A stretch of DNA of 57,803 bases from Jatrophihabitans sp. GTDB lineage: Bacteria > Actinomycetota > Actinomycetes > Mycobacteriales > Jatrophihabitantaceae. Below, one piece after another: positions 33,250 to 41,904 of this stretch (position 1 is the stretch's first letter; every line of letters begins with the position of its first letter). A model generated the notes under the pieces. The model worked only from the letters and a program-made list of their open reading frames with translations, had not been told where the DNA came from and searched no databases. The stretch spans positions 1-57,803 of the forward strand of contig JAOPUX010000004.1 of the NCBI GenBank assembly GCA_025963285.1, read 5' to 3'. Made by a program: the position numbers and the translations under genes.

Positions 33250-34082
33250 GTCCGCGCCGGCCGGCTCAGTTCGGTGCGGATCTCCTCCAGCAGCACGCCA
33301 CTGACCTGGCGGCGCCAGTCGGCACTGCCGAGCGGGTCGCTGTAGTAGCCGCCGGCCGCATCGACGTCGGAGCGCAGCTGTTCGGCGCTGGGGAGCGTGG
33401 GGTAGCGCAGCACGGTGGGACGCAGCGTCGCCGCGGTGATGGTGAAGACGGCGCCGCGCGCGTCGTCACCACCAGTGGCGGGATCGACGCGCCCGGTGAG
33501 GACCGCCCCAGAACGACCGAGCTCCGCCAGCGCGATCTTGCGATAGCCGGCGCGCGCGCGCAGAGCGTGTTCGGGGATGTCCAGCGCGCGCAGCACGTCC
33601 CCTGGACGCAGCCTGTTGCTGCCGTTGCCGGTGATCAGCTCCGACACCGGTAGCTGGAACTGCGTGCCGTCGGCCGACCACACCACGGCCACGCCATCCA
33701 GTGCGACGCACAGCGAGACCATGCCCGCGGCGGCGAACGAGCGGCAGACGTTCCCACCCACCGTCGCCACGTTCCAGATCTTGGGCGAGGCCAGCAGGGC
33801 CGAGGCGCACTGGTAGAAGATTGGCTGAGCCATCCAGCCGTCCCGGGGCGGCAGCTGCGCCAGCTGGGCGATCGTGCAGGTCGCGGCGATCCGCAGCCCG
33901 CCGGCCTCGGGGTACTCCAGCGCCGGCCAGCCCATCGTGGTCAGGTCCACCAGCCCGGTGATGTCGAGCTGCGGTTCGGAGAAGAGCCAGGTACCGCCGC
34001 CCATGACCCGCTCACCCGGGGCCAACCGCAGGTCTCCGCGCTGCCGGGCCGGTCGGTAGGAGGTGATCGTGTTCAGGTCCAT
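33246..34082 (-). CDS. Xanthine dehydrogenase FAD-binding subunit
   Basis: 278 residues of the molybdopterin dehydrogenase FAD-binding family (PCMH-type). The FAD-binding loop reads ERVMGGGTWLFSEPQ, with KIWNVATVGGNVCRSFAAAG as the second FAD-contacting segment (usual IRNVATxGGN), and a C-terminal CO-dehydrogenase-flavoprotein-like domain to SGVLLEEIRTEL. It passes electrons from the FeS domains to NAD or another acceptor. ATG 34082 lies 2 bases after the 8-oxoguanine deaminase stop; its own stop overlaps the FeS-Mo subunit start by 4 bases. Confidence 0.9.
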   Translation of the reverse strand: MDLNTITSYRPARQRGDLRLAPGERVMGGGTWLFSEPQLDITGLVDLTTMGWPALEYPEAGGLRIAATCTIAQLAQLPPRDGWMAQPIFYQCASALLASPKIWNVATVGGNVCRSFAAAGMVSLCVALDGVAVVWSADGTQFQLPVSELITGNGSNRLRPGDVLRALDIPEHALRARAGYRKIALAELGRSGAVLTGRVDPATGGDDARGAVFTITAATLRPTVLRYPTLPSAEQLRSDVDAAGGYYSDPLGSADWRRQVSGVLLEEIRTELSRPART

Positions 34083-34084
34083 GC

Positions 34085-35449
34085 TCACGCCCGACCGCGG
34101 GTGGTCCCCGCCGTCGCGATCCGCCGGCTGGCGGCGGCTGCGGCCGAGGCGAGGGCGGTCTCGTCGGCCGTGCGCAGGTGGCCGTCGGCGACGACGGTCA
34201 CGCCGTTGACCAGCAGCCGGTCCAGCTGCGGAATGCCGAACACCAGCGTGGTCAGCGGGTCGTCCACGCCGGAGCCGTTCAGATCGTCGACCCGCCACAG
34301 GGCCAGGTCGGCCAGCTTGCCGGCCTCGATCGAGCCCAGTTCGCCGTCCCGGCCCAGGCACCGGGCACCACCCATCGTCGCGACCCGCAGCGCGTCGCGG
34401 GCGCTCAACGCCAGCGGCCCGTCGCGGAGGCGGGCGACCAGCAGGGCCTGGTGCAGCTCGTCGATCATGCGTCCAGCCTCGTTAGACGCCGAGCCGTCGA
34501 CGCCCAGCCCCACCGGCGCACCGGCGGCCAGCAGCGCGCGCACCGGTGAGATGCCCGAGCCGAGGCGGCCGTTGGAGGTCGGGCAGTGGGCCACCCCGGT
34601 GCCGGTGGCCGCGAACCGGGCGACGGCATCGTCGGAGAGGTGAACACAGTGCGCGAGCCAGACGTCGTCGGCCAGCCAGCCCAGGTCGTCGGCGTACTGC
34701 GCGGGGGTGCGTCCGAACGTCTCGAGGCAGAACTGCTCCTCGTCCAGCGTCTCGGCCAGGTGCGTGTGCAGCCGCACGCCGCGCTCCCGCGCCAGCGCCG
34801 CGCTGTCACGCATGAGCTCGGCCGTCACCGAGAACGGCGAGCACGGGGCCAGCCCGATGCGCAGCATCGAGTCGAAGCTCGGATCGTGGAACGTGTCGAT
34901 GGCCGCCGCGCTGGCGACCAGGATCGCGTCGTGATCCTCGACGACGCTGTCCGGCGGCAACCCGCCCTGCGACTGACCCAGGTTCATCGACCCCCGCGTC
35001 GGGTGGAAGCGCACGCCGATCTCGCGAGCGGCGGCGATCTCCGCGTCGAGCAGGTCGGAGGCGCCCCCGGGGAAGACGTAGTGATGGTCGCTCGTGGTCG
35101 TGCAGCCGGTCAGCGCCAGCCAGCCGAGGTTGGCCGCGGCGCTGGCGTGCACCAGGTCGGCATCCAGCCGCGCCCACATCGGGTACAGGGTCTTCAGCCA
35201 GCCGAAGAGCGTGTCGTCGGTGGCATAGCCGCGGGTGATCCACTGGTAGAGGTGCTGATGGACGTTGACGAAGCCCGGGGTCAGCAAGCAGCCGGTGGCA
35301 TCGATCCGCTCGGTGATGGCGGGGCTCTCGGCTGCGCGGCCCGGGCCGACCGCGACGATGCGGGTGCCGTCGAGTACCACATGGCCGGAGCTGTACTCCG
35401 TGCCCAGGGCATCGACGGTCGCGACGTGGCCGCCCTCGATTGAGATCAT
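34085..35449 (-). CDS. 8-oxoguanine deaminase-like amidohydrolase
   Basis: 454 residues of the ATZ/TRZ-like amidohydrolase family. Metal ligands are in TPGFVNVHQHLYQW (His64, His66), HTHLAETLDEE, WLAHCVHLSD and GLGVDGSASNEAGRM. TTTSDHHYVFPGG, RFHPTRGSMNLGQSQGGLPP and APCSPFSVT match the 8-oxoguanine deaminase group, which releases urate directly from 8-oxoguanine; a related aminohydrolase on another purine or triazine cannot be excluded. GTGAGGGGG lies just before ATG 35449. It is the first gene of the minus-strand purine operon. Confidence 0.83.
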   Translation of the reverse strand: MISIEGGHVATVDALGTEYSSGHVVLDGTRIVAVGPGRAAESPAITERIDATGCLLTPGFVNVHQHLYQWITRGYATDDTLFGWLKTLYPMWARLDADLVHASAAANLGWLALTGCTTTSDHHYVFPGGASDLLDAEIAAAREIGVRFHPTRGSMNLGQSQGGLPPDSVVEDHDAILVASAAAIDTFHDPSFDSMLRIGLAPCSPFSVTAELMRDSAALARERGVRLHTHLAETLDEEQFCLETFGRTPAQYADDLGWLADDVWLAHCVHLSDDAVARFAATGTGVAHCPTSNGRLGSGISPVRALLAAGAPVGLGVDGSASNEAGRMIDELHQALLVARLRDGPLALSARDALRVATMGGARCLGRDGELGSIEAGKLADLALWRVDDLNGSGVDDPLTTLVFGIPQLDRLLVNGVTVVADGHLRTADETALASAAAAASRRIATAGTTRGRA

Positions 35450-35536
35450 GTCGCCCCCTCACCCTTAGCTATGCCTACAGACCGGATCGGCGAGCCCACT
35501 CTGCATCGTCTGCGTTATCACCGCGTTTCGTGACGG

Positions 35537-35611
35537 CTAGCTGCCACGGTAGGTCGAGTAGGCGAACGGGCTCAGCAGCACCGGGACGCCGCGGGCGTCC
35601 GTTGCGCTCAT
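35537..35611 (-). pseudogene. Remnant of a second HIU hydrolase (uraH) gene
   Basis: An ATG-initiated 24-codon frame reads MSATDARG followed by VPVLLSPFAYSTYRGS and a stop. The last 16 residues match the C-terminus of the intact uraH at 26321 with a single substitution, and about 47 of 50 bases are identical there. The rest of the gene is missing, so the piece has lost the catalytic HVLD end. It lies between the divergent purine operons, which suggests an ancestral or duplicated uraH stood here. Confidence 0.85.
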
Positions 35612-35803
35612 CGCGCCGAGCCTAGGGCCCGGTCAGGAGTCGAGGGGGCATCCCTGGAGCTCTCGCGCACGTCGACCGCCCGCCGCAGCAGCACGTCGGG
35701 AGATCGGGCGTTCTCCGGACGAAACGAGCGCGTGCGATCATCGCGTGGCCGTCGTCGACGAGCAGCGTTCACGCGCGAAACGACCTGAGCAGCTGGGGGC
35801 TAG

Positions 35804-37114
35804 GTGTCCGGCACCACCGTGATCGCCGCGCGACGCGTCGTCACGCCGACCGGTGAGCGGGCGTGCCGCGTCGAGGTGACCGAGGGGATCATCACGGCGA
35901 TCGACGCGTTCGGGCCGGCGCCGGTCGAGTTACCCGACGATCAGGTGCTGCTACCTGGCCTGGTCGTCAGTCACGTGCACGTCAACGAGCCCGGCCGCAC
36001 CGAGTGGGAGGGCTTCGCGACGGCCACGGCCGCGGCGGCAGCAGGCGGGGTGACGACGATCGTCGACATGCCGCTCAACAGCATCCCGGCCACGGTGGAC
36101 GTCCCCGCGCTGACGGCCAAGCGGGCCAGCACCGCGGGCAAGCTCGCGGTCGACGTGGCGTTCTGGGGTGGCGCGATCCCGGGCAACGCCGGCGAGCTGG
36201 CGCCCCTGCACGAGGCCGGGGTGGTCGGCTTCAAGTGCTTCCTGCTGCCCTCCGGCGTCGACGAGTTCCCGCCCCTCGACCCGGCCGGCCTGGCCACCGC
36301 CATGACGGCCATCGCCGCCTTCGACGGGCTGCTCATCGCACACGCCGAGGACGAGCACGTGATCGACGCCCAGCCCGCGGCGCAGGGCCGGGCCTACCGA
36401 GACTTCCTGGCCTCGCGGCCACCCGAGGCCGAGACCACGGCCATCGCCGCCCTGCTGGAGACGGCGCGCCGCACCGGCTGCCGCACCCACATCGTCCACC
36501 TCTCCAGCGCCGAGGCGCTGCCGCTGATCGCGGCGGCCAAGGCCGAGGGGCTGCCCGTCACCGTCGAGACCTGCCCGCACTACCTCACCTTCGAGGCCGA
36601 GACCATCGCCGACGGCGCCACCGACTTCAAGTGCTGCCCGCCGATCCGGGGCGCGGCCAACCGCGAGCAGCTCTGGGCGGCCCTGCTCGACGACACGATC
36701 GACCTCGTCGTCTCCGACCACTCGCCCTGCACGATCGAGGCCAAGCGGCTCGACAGCGGCGACTTCGGTGCGGCCTGGGGCGGCATCGCCTCCCTGCAGC
36801 TCGGGCTGCCGGCCGTCTGGACGGGCGCCTCTGCCCGCGGTGCCACCCTGCTGCAGGTGGCGCACTGGATGGCGGCGGCACCGGCCGCCCTGACCGGCCT
36901 CACCGACCGCGGCACCATCGAGGTGGGGCGGCAGGCCGACTTCGCCGTCTTCGCCCCGGACGAGCCCTTCACCGTCGAGATCGCGGCACTGCGCCACCGC
37001 AACCCGGTGAGCCCGTACGCCGGTCGCGAGCTCCGCGGTGTCGTGCACGAGACTTACCTCCGTGGCGAGCCGATCTCTGGCACGCCCGGACGCATGATCA
37101 CCCCCGCCCGTTGA
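35804..37114 (+). CDS. allB: Allantoinase
   Basis: 436-residue cyclic amidohydrolase. [26 protein letters not shown], the carboxylated-Lys segment [12 protein letters not shown] (Lys144), [22 protein letters not shown] and SDHSPC are diagnostic. It hydrolyses allantoin to allantoate. The usual PGLVDxHVH reads PGLVVSHVH here, so the Asp two residues before the first metal-binding His is Val55, while both His (57, 59) are kept. GTG start at 35804. First gene of the plus-strand operon leading to allantoicase and malate synthase. Confidence 0.93.
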   Translation: MSGTTVIAARRVVTPTGERACRVEVTEGIITAIDAFGPAPVELPDDQVLLPGLVVSHVHVNEPGRTEWEGFATATAAAAAGGVTTIVDMPLNSIPATVDVPALTAKRASTAGKLAVDVAFWGGAIPGNAGELAPLHEAGVVGFKCFLLPSGVDEFPPLDPAGLATAMTAIAAFDGLLIAHAEDEHVIDAQPAAQGRAYRDFLASRPPEAETTAIAALLETARRTGCRTHIVHLSSAEALPLIAAAKAEGLPVTVETCPHYLTFEAETIADGATDFKCCPPIRGAANREQLWAALLDDTIDLVVSDHSPCTIEAKRLDSGDFGAAWGGIASLQLGLPAVWTGASARGATLLQVAHWMAAAPAALTGLTDRGTIEVGRQADFAVFAPDEPFTVEIAALRHRNPVSPYAGRELRGVVHETYLRGEPISGTPGRMITPAR

Positions 37115-37193
37115 GGCCGGCTGCCTACGCTGTTCCCGGTTGGCACGGCGCGGACCGGCGACAACGTAGGCAGACACGGACAGGAGAAGCCGC

Positions 37194-38243
37194 ATGACCG
37201 AGGCCGACAGCCCGCGGGCCCGGCCCGACGTGCGGCAGCTTCCCGACCTCGCCGGCCGGGTGCTCGGCGGCACGGTGGTCTACACCAACGACGACGCCTT
37301 CGCCGACGTGCACAACCTGCTCAGCCCGGGCCCGGCCACGCACGACCCGACTGCCTTCGGGCACCGCGGCAAGATCTACGACGGCTGGGAGACCCGCCGC
37401 CGCCGCACCCCCGGTGCCGATGTCGCCATCATCCGGCTGGCCGCCCCGGCCGTGGTGCACGGCGTCAACATCGACACCTCGTTCTTCAAGGGCAACTACC
37501 CGCCCGCCGCCTCGGTACACGCCACGACCATGCTCGGCTACCCCTCGGCCGAGGAGCTACTGCAGGCGCCCTGGGTGCCGCTGATCGAACACGCGCCGCT
37601 GCAGGGCGACAGCGAGAACGTCATCCCCGTCTCCGGCGGCCCGCGGCTGGTGACGCACGTCCGGCTCACCATCCACCCGGACGGCGGCGTGGCCCGGTTC
37701 CGCGTGCACGGCGAGGTGGTGCCCGACCCGCGCATCCTCGGTGGCCGCGTCGACCTGGCCGCCACGGTGCACGGCGCCCGCCTCGCCGCGTGCAGCAACA
37801 TGTTCTACAGCTCGCCGGCCAACGTCCTCTCCCCCGGCCGGGCCACGGTCATGTCCGACGGCTGGGAGACCTCGCGGCGGCGCGACGACGGCAACGACTG
37901 GCTGGTCGTCCGGCTGGCCGCCCCCGGGCTGCTGCATCACGCGATCATCGACACCACCCGCTTCCTCGGCAACGCCCCGGGCTGGGCCCGGCTCAGCGAC
38001 GCCGAGTCCGGCGCGGAGTTACTGCCCTTGACGCGGCTGCAGCCCGACACCGAGCACTGGTTCCCGATCGCCAGTGACGCAGTCGTCTCCCTGGTACGTC
38101 TCGACATCCATCCGGACGGCGGCATCTCGCGGCTCCGGCTGCACGGTGCCGTGGCACCCACGCACCACGACGCGGTGGTCCGGCGCTGGACCAGCCTGCT
38201 CGGCCCAGACATCAGCGTCGACCCGACGGAGTTCTTCTCATGA
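37194..38243 (+). CDS. alc: Allantoicase
   Basis: 349 residues built from two homologous beta-jelly-roll repeats (about 20-170 and 190-340): GKIYDGWETRRRR with IDTSFFKGNYPP in the first and VMSDGWETSRRRDD with IDTTRFLGNAPG in the second. It hydrolyses allantoate to ureidoglycolate and urea. ATG 37194 has AGGAG upstream (CAGGAGAAGCCGC). The stop overlaps the malate synthase start by ATGA. Confidence 0.95.
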   Translation: MTEADSPRARPDVRQLPDLAGRVLGGTVVYTNDDAFADVHNLLSPGPATHDPTAFGHRGKIYDGWETRRRRTPGADVAIIRLAAPAVVHGVNIDTSFFKGNYPPAASVHATTMLGYPSAEELLQAPWVPLIEHAPLQGDSENVIPVSGGPRLVTHVRLTIHPDGGVARFRVHGEVVPDPRILGGRVDLAATVHGARLAACSNMFYSSPANVLSPGRATVMSDGWETSRRRDDGNDWLVVRLAAPGLLHHAIIDTTRFLGNAPGWARLSDAESGAELLPLTRLQPDTEHWFPIASDAVVSLVRLDIHPDGGISRLRLHGAVAPTHHDAVVRRWTSLLGPDISVDPTEFFS

Positions 38244-39799
38244 TCGTCATCGACGGGCCCGCGGTCGACCGCAGTGCGGAGATCCTGACGCCCGAGGCAC
38301 TGGCCTTCGTCGAACTGCTGCACCAGCGCTTCGCCGCCACCAGGAACTCGCTGCTGGCGGCGCGGGCGGTGCGCCGCGAGGAGGTCCGCCTGACCGGTCG
38401 CCTCGACTTCCTGCCCGCCACGGCCGCGGTTCGGGACGGCGACTGGCAGGTGGCACCGGCCCCCGCCGACCTGATCGACCGCCGGGTCGAGATCACGGGT
38501 CCCACCGAGCGCAAGATGATGATCAACGCGCTGAACTCCGGGGCCCGGGTCTGGCTGGCCGACCTCGAGGACGCCAACACCCCGCACTGGCGCAACGTGA
38601 TCGACGGGCAGCTCAACCTCCGCGACGGCATCCGCAGCGAGCTGGACTTCACCACACCGGAGGGGCGGAGGTATGCCCTGCGCACCGACGCGCCGCTGGC
38701 CACGATCGTGGTACGCCCGCGCGGCTGGCACCTCGACGAGCGGCACGTCACGGTCGACGGCGCCACCGGCGTCGGTGCACTCGTCGACTTCGGGTTGCAC
38801 TTCTTCCACAACGCCGCGGCCCTGATCGCGAAGGGCAGCGGCCCGTACTTCTACCTGCCGAAGATGGAGAGCCACCTCGAGGCCCGGCTCTGGAACGACA
38901 TCTTCACCCTGGCCGAGGCCGAGTTGGGAATCCCGCACGGCACGATCCGTGCCACCGCGCTGATCGAGACGATCCCCGCCGCCTTCGAGATGGCCGAGAT
39001 CCTCTACGAGCTGCGCGAGCACGCCTCGGGCCTCAACGCGGGCCGGTGGGACTACCTCTTCAGCATCATCAAGTACTTTCGCGACGCCGGGCCGGCGTTC
39101 GTGCTGCCCGACCGCGCCTCGGTGGCGATGACGGCGCCGTTCATGCGGGCCTACACGGAGCTGCTCGTGCAGACCTGCCACCGGCACGGGGCCTTCGCCA
39201 TGGGTGGGATGGCCGCGTTCATCCCGTCCCGCCGGGACGCGGCGGTGAACGAGCGCGCCCTCGCCAAGGTCCGTGAGGACAAGACCCGCGAGGCGACGGA
39301 CGGCTTTGACGGCTCGTGGGTGGCCCACCCGGACCTCGTCCCCGTCTGCCAGGAGATCTTCGACGCCACCCTCGGCGAGCGTCCCAACCAGCTCGACCGG
39401 CTCCGCGACGACGTGGTTCCGGACGCCGCCGCGCTGATCGACCTCTCCGGCGTGCCCGGTGGGCGCACCGCCACCGGCCTGCATGCCAACGTCAGCGTGG
39501 GGCTGCGCTACCTCGTCGCCTGGCTGTCGGGCAACGGCGCGGCGGCCATCGACAACCTGATGGAGGACGCTGCCACCGCCGAGATCTCCCGCTCGCAGGT
39601 CTGGCAGTGGGTGCAGGGCGGGGTACGCCTCGACGACACCGGCGAGCTGGTCACCGCCGAGCTCGTGCAGGGGCTGATCGCGGCCGAGCCACTCGAGGGT
39701 GAGTGGGCCGAGACCGCCCGCCGGCTCTTCGCCCGGGTGGCCCTGGATGCCGACTTCGCCGACTTCCTCACCGTTCCTGCCTACGCCGAGATCGACTGA
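38240..39799 (+). CDS. aceB: Malate synthase A
   Basis: 519 residues, the usual A-isoform size. Family signatures include GPTERKMMINALNSGA, WLADLEDANTPHW, VVRPRGWHLDE, the metal/catalytic region TALIETIPAAFEMAEILYEL, and GGMAAFIPSRRD. It condenses glyoxylate with acetyl-CoA to malate. Translationally coupled to allantoicase (ATGA) and to the next gene (TGATG), so its job here is very likely disposal of glyoxylate from ureide breakdown rather than the glyoxylate shunt; no isocitrate lyase is nearby. Confidence 0.95.
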   Translation: MIVIDGPAVDRSAEILTPEALAFVELLHQRFAATRNSLLAARAVRREEVRLTGRLDFLPATAAVRDGDWQVAPAPADLIDRRVEITGPTERKMMINALNSGARVWLADLEDANTPHWRNVIDGQLNLRDGIRSELDFTTPEGRRYALRTDAPLATIVVRPRGWHLDERHVTVDGATGVGALVDFGLHFFHNAAALIAKGSGPYFYLPKMESHLEARLWNDIFTLAEAELGIPHGTIRATALIETIPAAFEMAEILYELREHASGLNAGRWDYLFSIIKYFRDAGPAFVLPDRASVAMTAPFMRAYTELLVQTCHRHGAFAMGGMAAFIPSRRDAAVNERALAKVREDKTREATDGFDGSWVAHPDLVPVCQEIFDATLGERPNQLDRLRDDVVPDAAALIDLSGVPGGRTATGLHANVSVGLRYLVAWLSGNGAAAIDNLMEDAATAEISRSQVWQWVQGGVRLDDTGELVTAELVQGLIAAEPLEGEWAETARRLFARVALDADFADFLTVPAYAEID

Positions 39800-41004
39800 T
39801 GCTGGATCCCGCGGTGGTTGCCGCGATCGACGCCCGGCTCGCGGCCGACGATGCTGCCCGCCTCGCCGCATACCCCGGGCCGCCGGCGGGGCGTCAGCCG
39901 GTGCACACCGTCTACGTCCCCGCCGATCTCTTCCAGCCCGAGACGCTCGCCTCCTGGGGGCGGCAGGCGGCGGCTTCGGTCGCCACCCACGGCCCGCTCG
40001 AGTCGATCTCGCAGTCGCTGGCCGAGCGGGTCGACGCCAAGCTGGCCCGCGAGCCGATCGAGGACCTGCGGATCGACTTCGAGGACGGCTACGGCATCCG
40101 CTCCGACGCCACCGAGGACATCGACGTGCGCGCCGCCGCCACGATCGTCGGGCTGGGGGAGCCGGGCACGGTGCCGGCCTTCGTCGGGCTGCGGATGAAG
40201 TCGCTGGAGGACCCCACCCGGCTGCGCGGCATCCGCACCCTGGACCTCTTTCTCGAGACGGCCCTCATCGCCGGGGGACTACCCGACGGCTTCCGGGTGA
40301 CGCTGCCGAAGGTCAGCTCCGTGGAGCAGGTGTTGGCGATGGTGACGCTCGCCGAGGCGCTCGAGTCGACGTATGCCATCACCCCGCTCTCGATCGAGCT
40401 GCAGGTCGAGACGCCCCAGGCCGTGCTGGGCCCGGACGGCACCGCGCTCATCGCCCGGATGCTGCACGCCTGCGCTGGCCGCTGCGTGGGGCTGCACTAC
40501 GGCACCTACGACTACAGCGCCTCGGTCGGGATCGCAGCGGCGCACCAGAGCATGGAGCACCCGGCGGCCGACTACGCCAAGGCGGTGATGCAGGTGGCCG
40601 CGGCCGGCACCGGGGTGGCGGTGTCGGATGGCTCCACCAACATCGTGCCCGTCGGCACCCCCGCGGAGATCCGCGCGGCGTGGGCGCTGCACTACCGGCT
40701 CGTGCTCCGGTCGCTGGAGCGCGGCTTCTATCAGGGCTGGGACCTGCACCCCGCGCAGCTGCCCACCCGCTTCGCCGCGACCTTCGCCTTCTTCCGTGCC
40801 GCCCTGCCCAGCTCCGCCGCCCGGCTGCGTGCCTACCTCGACAAGCAGTCCTCCGGCGTCCTCGACGAGCCCGCCACCGCCAAGGCCCTGGCCGGCTACC
40901 TGCTCCGCGGCCTCGACAGCGGCGCGGTGGACGAGGCCGAGGTAGCCGAGGCCGCCGGCCTCACCCCCACCGCCCTGGCCGAGCTCGCCGGCCGCCAGCT
41001 CTGA
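39799..41004 (+). CDS. DUF6986 aldolase-like protein (HpcH/HpaI/CitE fold)
   Basis: 401 residues. The TIM-barrel CitE-like fold is suggested by DLRIDFEDGYG (metal-binding Asp/Glu), FRVTLPKVSSVEQV, IELQVETPQAV and YGTYDYSASVGI. ATG 39799 shares a base with the malate synthase stop. Reactions in this superfamily are carbon-carbon lyase or thioesterase steps on malyl-, citramalyl- or hydroxy-acid substrates. Context (allantoinase, allantoicase, malate synthase) suggests a role with ureidoglycolate or glyoxylate; no separate ureidoglycolate lyase or hydrolase is visible in the window. The precise reaction is not known. Confidence 0.8.
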   Translation: MLDPAVVAAIDARLAADDAARLAAYPGPPAGRQPVHTVYVPADLFQPETLASWGRQAAASVATHGPLESISQSLAERVDAKLAREPIEDLRIDFEDGYGIRSDATEDIDVRAAATIVGLGEPGTVPAFVGLRMKSLEDPTRLRGIRTLDLFLETALIAGGLPDGFRVTLPKVSSVEQVLAMVTLAEALESTYAITPLSIELQVETPQAVLGPDGTALIARMLHACAGRCVGLHYGTYDYSASVGIAAAHQSMEHPAADYAKAVMQVAAAGTGVAVSDGSTNIVPVGTPAEIRAAWALHYRLVLRSLERGFYQGWDLHPAQLPTRFAATFAFFRAALPSSAARLRAYLDKQSSGVLDEPATAKALAGYLLRGLDSGAVDEAEVAEAAGLTPTALAELAGRQL

Positions 41005-41043
41005 GCCGCACGAAAAAGCGACCGCGGGCCCAGACAGACAGAA

Positions 41044-41086
41044 GCGCCGCACCGAAATCGCAGTAGCGATGATCTCGGCGCGGCGC
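41044..41086. terminator. Hairpin between DUF6986 and bldC
   Basis: Outer arms 41044-41055 and 41075-41086 pair with one mismatch, and an inner ATCGC/GCGAT stem closes on the loop AGTA. It lies between the convergent stops at 41004 and 41124, so it likely ends both transcripts. No T-run. Confidence 0.6.
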
Positions 41087-41123
41087 GTCTGGAGCTATGA
41101 AACGGGTACTGCTTGAACCTCGA

Positions 41124-41336
41124 TCAGACCTCGACCGTGGTGTGGGTGTTGCCTTCGAGCAGCGAGCGAACCTCGGACTCGCGGTAGCGACGGTGGCCAC
41201 CGAGGGTGCGGATCGAGGTGAGCTTGCCTGCCTTGGCCCACCGTGTGACCGTCTTCGGGTCGACACGGAAGAGAGTCGCAACTTCTGACGGGGTCAGCAG
41301 TGGCTCGGTCTCGGGCCGGGGACGGGGTGTCGTCAT
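41124..41336 (-). CDS. bldC: BldC-type developmental transcriptional regulator
   Basis: 70-residue single-domain MerR-like DNA-binding protein: LLTPSEVATLFRVDPKTVTR (winged helix start), WAKAGKLTSIRTLGGHRRYR (wing) and ESEVRSLLEG. This is the size and sequence type of Streptomyces BldC, which binds head-to-tail on direct repeats and controls the switch to sporulation. ATG 41336 has GAAAGGG 8 bases upstream; the in-frame extension to 41426 is unlikely. Divergent from the DUF3073 gene across 346 bases. Confidence 0.93.
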   Translation of the reverse strand: MTTPRPRPETEPLLTPSEVATLFRVDPKTVTRWAKAGKLTSIRTLGGHRRYRESEVRSLLEGNTHTTVEV

Positions 41337-41682
41337 TGGGGGCGCCCTTTCTTGGACTTGCCGAGGTGTCCTGTGTGCCTCGGCGTGTACGCGGGTCCTG
41401 TACCGCGATACGTCGCAAGTATGCATATGACCGGTGTTAGTTGACTACTTCGTCAATCAGAGTGTCCACTCTGTGCCACGGCTGCTGGCCTGTCCGGTTC
41501 GTCCAGAGCACTAATTCGGGCAAAAGTGTCATCTTTAGGACAGTGCGAACCCGTGTGCCGTGCGGGCCTGACACGGGGTACGCTGATGTCACGAGGAAAT
41601 GACAACTTTCCCGGCGGTCGTAAATGTGGGCGCTGCGCGCTCTACTCACCGCCGGATGACCGGTGAGTGAGGGGGTCGAGCC
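41337..41682. promoter_or_regulatory. 346-base divergent intergenic region between bldC and DUF3073
   Basis: This is the longest gene-free stretch of the window and is noticeably more AT-rich than its surroundings (for example 41420-41460 and 41515-41540). It contains an inverted repeat TTGAC/GTCAA (41441-41445 and 41452-41456), giving potential -35 hexamers on both strands. No -10 element at clean spacing could be assigned. No convincing small gene or RNA was found. It most likely holds the bldC and DUF3073 promoters. Confidence 0.5.
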
Positions 41683-41874
41683 ATGGGGCGCGGCCGTGCC
41701 AAAGCCAAGCAGCAAAAAGTCGCTCGAGAGCTCAAGTACAGCTCTCATGGCACTGATCTCGACGCGCTAGCGCGCGAACTCGCTGGGTCGGCGGGCTACT
41801 CGTCGTCAACACCGCAGGTGGATGACGACGACGATGACGACGACACCGACGACTGGGTCAGCGCCACCAACTGA
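41683..41874 (+). CDS. DUF3073 family small protein
   Basis: 63 residues: basic N-terminus MGRGRAKAKQQKVARELKYS, a short middle segment, and an acidic C-terminal run of eight Asp followed by TDDWVSATN. The YS and DW ends are typical of the actinobacterial DUF3073 family, commonly found between purM and bldC. Function unknown. GAGGGGG precedes ATG 41683. The sequence after the stop (41871-41908) can fold weakly, including CGGT-CGAA-ACCG, and could terminate it before the convergent purM. Confidence 0.9.
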   Translation: MGRGRAKAKQQKVARELKYSSHGTDLDALARELAGSAGYSSSTPQVDDDDDDDDTDDWVSATN

Positions 41875-41904
41875 CCCGCAGGGTCGGTCGAAACCGTCGA
41901 CCGG

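Noticed and set aside
38240-39799. Glyoxylate shunt locus
   Set aside because: Malate synthase lies in an allantoin operon and no isocitrate lyase is present, so its role is with ureide-derived glyoxylate.
41437-41748. Minus-strand open frame between bldC and DUF3073
   Set aside because: It overlaps the start of DUF3073, has no ribosome site and lacks recognisable features; the region is better explained as divergent promoters.
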